9,977 nucleotides of DNA, from NCBI GenBank assembly GCA_045612485.1, contig JAZKZE010000178.1, positions 1 to 9,977 on the forward strand. The letters run 5' to 3'. A program made the translations under genes and the position numbers. The notes under the pieces are model-generated. The model ran no database searches. It was not told the DNA's origin and saw only the letters and a list, made by a program, of their open reading frames with translations. Below, one piece after another: positions 6,293 through 9,977 of this stretch (position 1 is the first letter of the stretch; every line of letters starts with the position of its first letter). Source of the DNA: RGIG5327 sp045612485 (lineage in GTDB: Bacteria; Verrucomicrobiota; Lentisphaeria; Victivallales; UBA1829).

Positions 6293-7108
6293 ATGATCCT
6301 GCCGAAGATCATCAATGCCGGAGTATATACACGGGCGGAAAAACATTCCCAGAAAGTCCGTCATTTCTGGGTTGCTCTGGGAATAAGCGGCTGTGTCAGG
6401 AATGATACGTATTTCCCTGACGGGACATTATGCAGTTCCTTTGATTGCCGTTCAATGGAACAAACTCCTGTTCTCTCTCTGGCTGCTCCCGGATTCCGTA
6501 CAGTTTTTGAGTATAATTCCCAACGGGAGAACTGGGTGATCATGCTCTCCTTTCCGGCGATCACTTTCTGTGAGGAAGATAATACTTTTTACTGGAATTA
6601 CAAAGAACACCGTCTGCCCATCCCCCGCCGGATAAAACTGAAAAAACATGAGGTGACTGATCTGCGGCATCTCTGCAATACTTTATGTGAACTTTACCAC
6701 AGCAGTCTGCCGCAGAATGTTTTGGAAGCAGAGTTGCTTTCTTTACAGATCCTCCACTATTTTCTCCGTACCCCTGTTCCCGCAGATGACCGGGTGGAAC
6801 TTTTCCGCAAACGTCTTGCGGAAGATTCTCTCTGGGAAAAGTCCATATCTGAACACTGTCTGGAAATGGGGATAAACCGGGATCAGCTGCGGAAAGAATT
6901 TTTTCACAGGTACAAAATCCCGCCGGGGGAATACCGTGCCAGACTGCGTCTGCGGAAGATCCAGCATCTTCTTGCTTACAGCGATCTGACTCTGAAAGAG
7001 ATCGCTTTTGAGACCGGAATGAAGAATCTTTCCCATTTAAGTGCATTTGTACATGAACGCTGCGGAAAGACCCCCTCCCGTTTAAGGGATGAATACCGCA
7101 AGGAATAA
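6293..7108 (+). CDS. AraC-family transcriptional regulator 2
   Basis: A 271-residue protein whose C-terminal third is an AraC-type DNA-binding domain. A diverged first helix-turn-helix lies near 183-203 (SISEHCLEMGINRDQLRKEFF). The second, well conserved one is near 232-254 (LTLKEIAFETGMKNLSHLSAF), closing with the signature CGKTPSRLRDEYR. The N-terminal 160 residues do not show an obvious cupin pattern, so the ligand domain is unidentified; the family usually senses a sugar or related metabolite. The ATG at 6293 is chosen because CAGGAGAG precedes it at good spacing; the longer frame from 6203 would run through the promoter and dyad. It is divergent from the permease gene, its most likely target, and its stop is 3 bases from the stop of the convergent acyltransferase gene. 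Confidence 0.88.
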   Translation: MILPKIINAGVYTRAEKHSQKVRHFWVALGISGCVRNDTYFPDGTLCSSFDCRSMEQTPVLSLAAPGFRTVFEYNSQRENWVIMLSFPAITFCEEDNTFYWNYKEHRLPIPRRIKLKKHEVTDLRHLCNTLCELYHSSLPQNVLEAELLSLQILHYFLRTPVPADDRVELFRKRLAEDSLWEKSISEHCLEMGINRDQLRKEFFHRYKIPPGEYRARLRLRKIQHLLAYSDLTLKEIAFETGMKNLSHLSAFVHERCGKTPSRLRDEYRKE

Positions 7109-7118
7109 GTTTTATTCC
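7102..7118. other. Palindrome containing both convergent stop codons
   Basis: GGAATAA, GTT, TTATTCC is a perfect 7-base inverted repeat. Its left arm holds the TAA of regulator 2 and its right arm the TAA of the acyltransferase gene read on the minus strand. It may act as a small two-way 3'-end hairpin, but it is AT-rich and has no following T-run beyond the few bases in the arms. Confidence 0.4.
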
Positions 7119-8437
7119 CTGATTGCTTCTGTCCGGTTTTCCTCCACGATCTTTTTCTGGATATGGAAATTCTCAAGATAATATCTGCTTCCCACTTTAT
7201 CTGCATCGGAAGAAAGGATAAAGAGTGCGCCGGAGCGCAATGTGCTTTTTTCTCTGTAAAGTTTTATCATCGCTTCTTCCATTTTATTATTACAGGGAAT
7301 TTTATCCAGTTCCACTTTCCCGTTTCTTCCGAAAACAAAGAATACTCCATCCTGACTTCCGGGAGTTATTCCGCCCCACGCAGGAATTTTATAGCCCTGA
7401 TCCTGGAAATGCACCATGTTGGAATCCTGCAGCACTTCCCGCAGATCCGGATTGAGTATCCAGGAATAACATCCATAGACTTTCGGCACAAAATGGAAGT
7501 ATGTGCTGAAAAAGGCATTGGCTTTTGTAAATGTGGCATTGACCTCATCTCTGTCCATTCTCTCCCCGCCGGGAATGTGTACGGAAGGAACAATATCCCA
7601 GGGTGTGCATAAGGCACGCCATTTATCCAGAGGCAGCCGGATATAACACTCCGGATCGGAGGAGCCGTCAGGAAGGATGGGACAGCCTGTGACATAACCT
7701 TCATCCTCCCGGCAGAAGACCTTTATACAGCCTTCCGTTTCCTTGTACATCCTTCTTCCGTCTTTCCGCAGAAAAGAGCCGTCTTTGTGGAAGGCAATGG
7801 CAGTACCTTCTTCATTTACATAAATACAGGGCATCCACTGGATATAGGGGTGGAGAAGAAATTCAAATCTTCCGATACGGAAAAGTGTTTTTCTGCTGTA
7901 TTTTCTGATCCAGGGTGTCTGGGTGACTGTATGTCCGGGAATCCCGTTATGAGCTGCTTTGTAGATCTTTATTGTGCCGTCGATCCATTTGCCGACCCCA
8001 TGCAGGTATTCTTCCGGAAGAGAGAGTTCCTTATATGCCTTTTCAATGGCGGGAAAATTGCTTTCCGCAACAAGGAGAAAGAATATGCCGGAATTTTCCC
8101 CGAAGAGATCTATGCTTTCCGGAACAGGGTTGATATTGCATGGTTCTTCCCGTACAAAAAATGAATAGTGGAGAATGTTGGCAAAGAAGGAAACTGCCGG
8201 GGCATTTTCAAAAATCTTTTCCACTATTTCCATTCTTTTGAGGATGTCCGTATCATTATTTACAAGAGCATGCCATTTTGTATAGAAACTTTTTTCTGCA
8301 AAAAAGGGCTTCCTGCAATCACACTTTTCGCAGAATTCATCCCAGTAAGGATAAAGAGAGCTGTAAAAATATTTTTCATCAAAACCGAGGCGGGTACAGA
8401 ATGATTCTTTTGTAAAGGGCAGTTTATTTTCTTCCAT
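7112..8437 (-). CDS. GNAT-like acyltransferase domain protein (NAT_N/GNAT_C type, formerly DUF5596)
   Basis: A 441-residue soluble protein, no signal peptide or membrane segment. It resembles the two-part acyltransferase family with an N-terminal helical NAT_N region (about 10-170) and a C-terminal GNAT_C region (about 175-425). Recognisable pieces are RFEFLLHPYIQ (190-200), a WRALCTPWDIVPSVHIPGGERMD stretch (273-295), where the family has an 'HIP.GE.L' pattern, and YGCYSWILNPDLREVLQDSNMVHFQ (321-345), matching the family's conserved 'SWLLDP.L...L...SNI..F' block. Family members are annotated as acyltransferases on structural grounds; acceptor and donor are not known. GAAGGAG lies 7 bases before the ATG. 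It is divergent from rhaA with 179 bases between, so it may share control with rhamnose catabolism. The family call is from memory of motif patterns, not from a search. Confidence 0.72.
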   Translation of the reverse strand: MEENKLPFTKESFCTRLGFDEKYFYSSLYPYWDEFCEKCDCRKPFFAEKSFYTKWHALVNNDTDILKRMEIVEKIFENAPAVSFFANILHYSFFVREEPCNINPVPESIDLFGENSGIFFLLVAESNFPAIEKAYKELSLPEEYLHGVGKWIDGTIKIYKAAHNGIPGHTVTQTPWIRKYSRKTLFRIGRFEFLLHPYIQWMPCIYVNEEGTAIAFHKDGSFLRKDGRRMYKETEGCIKVFCREDEGYVTGCPILPDGSSDPECYIRLPLDKWRALCTPWDIVPSVHIPGGERMDRDEVNATFTKANAFFSTYFHFVPKVYGCYSWILNPDLREVLQDSNMVHFQDQGYKIPAWGGITPGSQDGVFFVFGRNGKVELDKIPCNNKMEEAMIKLYREKSTLRSGALFILSSDADKVGSRYYLENFHIQKKIVEENRTEAIRE

Positions 8438-8477
8438 TTTCTTTCTCCTTCAGGATAATTTTTTGCTTTTCTGTAGA

Positions 8478-8505
8478 AATATACCCTCTTTTTCAGCAAA
8501 AACAA
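8478..8505 (-). promoter_or_regulatory. Putative promoter of the acyltransferase gene
   Basis: On the minus strand TTGTTT (8505-8500), a 16-base spacer and TATATT (8483-8478) lie about 40 bases before the ATG. Box similarity only. Confidence 0.4.
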
Positions 8506-8546
8506 ACATAATATATTACTTTCCTGCAAAGAAATCAGAGAAAAGA

Positions 8547-8574
8547 TTGAAAAATCATTTTTATGTTGTATCTT
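8547..8574 (+). promoter_or_regulatory. Putative promoter of rhaA
   Basis: TTGAAA, a 16-base spacer and TATCTT lie 42 bases before the rhaA ATG. The GGTRAT dyads found before the two AraC genes are not present here, and I see no copy of the 34-base repeat. Confidence 0.4.
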
Positions 8575-8616
8575 TAATGAATAAATATATCACACAAAAA
8601 TCCAATGAGGTGAAAA

Positions 8617-9873
8617 ATGAATACAAATGAAAGCGTTTTCAATTCTGTAAAAGAACAATATGGCGCATTGAACGTCGATGTGGAAAAAGCATTGGCAAAA
8701 CTGGAAAAGATCTCTCTGGGGATCCACGCATGGCAGGGTGATGATGTGAAAGGATTTGAATCGGATTCTTTCAATCTTACCGGCGGCTGTCTTGTGACAG
8801 GCAATTACCCCGGCTGTGCCAGAAATGCAGATGAGCTGCGGAAAGATCTGGATGTGGCATTGCGTCTTATTCCCGGTAAGCACAAAGTAGGCTTGCAGGG
8901 GCATCAGGTGGATAAAATGTTCCCCGGTGTGGACAGAGATGGTTTCAGTATTGACAACTTCCGTTCCTGGCTGGACTGGGCAAAGGAAAAGAAGATCGGT
9001 CTGGATATTGCTCCCGCCTTCTACGGACACAGCAAACTGGATTACAATCTTTCCCTTTCCCACCCTGATCCCGCCATCCGTGAATTCTGGATCAATCACG
9101 GGATCAATATCCGGAAGATCGCAGAAACTTTCGGTAAGGAACTGGGCAGTCCCGCTATTGTCAACTTCTGGATGCCCGACGGTTTCAAAGATACTCCTGC
9201 CGACCGTCTTGCCCCCCGTCAGCGCATGATCGAATCCCTTGACCGCTGCTTTGCGGAAAAGATCGATCCCGCTTTTGAACGGGATACAGTGGAACAGAAA
9301 CTTTTCGGTATCGGTGTGGAATCCTGTACTGTTGGTTCCCATGAGTTCTTTATGATCTATGCTGCAAAAAGAGGCAAGATCCTATGCTTTGATACCGGTC
9401 ACTTCCACCCCACAGAACAGGTGGGGGACAAACTTTCCTCTGTCCTTTCCATGATGGATGAGATCTTCCTGCATGTCAGCCGGGGGGTCCGCTGGGATTC
9501 CGACCATGTGATCACAGTCAATGATGATCTGCTCTCCCTTGCCAGGGAATCGGTTGCCTATGATTATCTTGACCGCATCCATTTCGGTCTGGATTATTTT
9601 GATGCCACCATCAACCGTGTTGCCGCATGGGTGATCGGGGCAAGAAACTTCCAGAAGGCTCTCCTTATTGCCCTGCTTGAACCCTCCTGTGCAAAAGAGG
9701 CGGAGAAAGCCTTTGATTATACATCCCGTCTTGCTCTTCAGGAAGCAGCCAAGGCTCTTCCCTGGGGAATCGTCTGGGATGAATTCTGCCGCAGAAAAGG
9801 TGTGCCTTCCGACTTTGAGTTTATGAAAGAGATCAAGGCATACGAAAAGACCGTTCTTGCTGAAAGATGCTGA
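8617..9873 (+). CDS. rhaA: L-rhamnose isomerase
   Basis: A 418-residue cytosolic enzyme, the same length as E. coli RhaA (419) and alignable to it end to end from memory. It interconverts L-rhamnose and L-rhamnulose, the first step of the RhaA-RhaB-RhaD route. Conserved stretches include HAWQGDDVKGFE (37-48), TGNYPG (61-66), RLAPRQR (197-203), GHFHPTE (261-267) and RWDSDHV (292-298). All metal ligands known for the family are present: Glu226, Asp259, His286 and Asp326 for the structural site, and His286, Asp294 and Asp296 for the catalytic site, with His262 nearby. GAGG at 8607-8610 sits 6 bases before the ATG. No kinase or aldolase follows within the window, and a palindromic repeat starts 40 bases after the stop, so the gene looks monocistronic. 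It is divergent from the acyltransferase gene. Confidence 0.97.
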   Translation: MNTNESVFNSVKEQYGALNVDVEKALAKLEKISLGIHAWQGDDVKGFESDSFNLTGGCLVTGNYPGCARNADELRKDLDVALRLIPGKHKVGLQGHQVDKMFPGVDRDGFSIDNFRSWLDWAKEKKIGLDIAPAFYGHSKLDYNLSLSHPDPAIREFWINHGINIRKIAETFGKELGSPAIVNFWMPDGFKDTPADRLAPRQRMIESLDRCFAEKIDPAFERDTVEQKLFGIGVESCTVGSHEFFMIYAAKRGKILCFDTGHFHPTEQVGDKLSSVLSMMDEIFLHVSRGVRWDSDHVITVNDDLLSLARESVAYDYLDRIHFGLDYFDATINRVAAWVIGARNFQKALLIALLEPSCAKEAEKAFDYTSRLALQEAAKALPWGIVWDEFCRRKGVPSDFEFMKEIKAYEKTVLAERC

Positions 9874-9916
9874 AAATATATTCCTTTACGGAAGTATAAA
9901 ATGAAAAGGGGCTGTT

Positions 9917-9970
9917 GCAAAAATGTTTTGCGGGGAAGACACCTTTTTGCAAAAAGGTTCTCTTCCCCGC
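9917..9970. repeat. Palindromic repeat downstream of rhaA
   Basis: Two nested structures. GCAAAA, ATG, TTTTGC is a 6-base hairpin at 9917-9931. It leads into a large inverted repeat with outer arms GCGGGGAAGA (9930-9939) and TCTTCCCCGC (9961-9970) and an inner perfect 18-base palindrome ACCTTTTTGCAAAAAGGT (9941-9958); only 1 and 2 bases are unpaired between them. The stem could stop transcription after rhaA, but it is followed by Cs, not a T-run, so a dispersed repeat unit is the better description. The TTTTTGC/GCAAAAA core recalls the hairpin at 62-87. Confidence 0.7.
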
Positions 9971-9977
9971 CCCCCAT

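Noticed and set aside
6561..7046. 161-codon minus-strand frame opposite regulator 2
   Set aside because: Antisense shadow with no start signal or domain.
8590..9342. 250-codon minus-strand frame opposite rhaA
   Set aside because: Long antisense frame caused by rhaA codon use; the rhaA call is certain and this frame has no family resemblance.
9738..9977. Minus-strand frame entering from the right edge
   Set aside because: It is the translation of the palindromic repeat continuing antisense into rhaA; no independent support as a gene.
1..9977. tRNA, rRNA, transposase or phage genes
   Set aside because: None seen on either strand; apart from the repeats at both edges there is no sign of a mobile element.

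Overview
The window looks like chromosomal DNA of a carbohydrate-degrading bacterium of the Lentisphaerota (Victivallis-like, host-gut or sediment type). That placement is inferred from four things: a large secreted DUF4838 protein next to a TIM-barrel sugar isomerase/epimerase, AraC-type regulators beside almost every catabolic gene, an L-rhamnose isomerase, and at the left edge the start of a pseudopilin (FTLIELLV motif), a family these genomes carry in large numbers. Nothing here proves the phylum.

Layout from left to right. (1) Positions 4151 to 1, minus strand: a probable operon of a sugar isomerase/epimerase, a 981-residue secreted DUF4838 protein with two C-terminal carbohydrate-binding-like domains, and a partial pseudopilin gene that leaves the window. 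Gaps are 17 and 23 bases and each gene has its own ribosome binding site. (2) A divergent control region (4152-4381) with a minus-strand promoter, a pair of 34-base direct repeats 61 bases apart, and a palindrome, leading into AraC-type regulator 1 (plus strand). (3) A 10-TM drug/metabolite-superfamily permease (minus) that converges on regulator 1 with 5 bases between stops and diverges from AraC-type regulator 2 (plus). (4) A GNAT-like acyltransferase (minus) that converges on regulator 2 with 3 bases between stops and diverges from L-rhamnose isomerase rhaA (plus). (5) A palindromic, probably dispersed repeat after rhaA at the right edge.

How it may work together (inference): the secreted DUF4838 protein acts on or binds an extracellular glycan, the permease imports a released sugar, and the cytosolic isomerase/epimerase and RhaA convert ketose/aldose intermediates. 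The two AraC regulators sit where they could sense sugars and control the divergent genes. The kinase (rhaB) and aldolase (rhaD) of the classical rhamnose route are not in the window. Genes are tightly packed; the longest non-coding stretch is about 230 bases.

The most unusual item is at the left edge. The 223 bases to the left of the DUF4838 gene look intergenic and are full of hairpins and short tandem repeats, yet on the minus strand they form one open frame that starts at a good ribosome binding site and encodes two separate prepilin-peptidase motifs 59 residues apart, written with mostly different codons.
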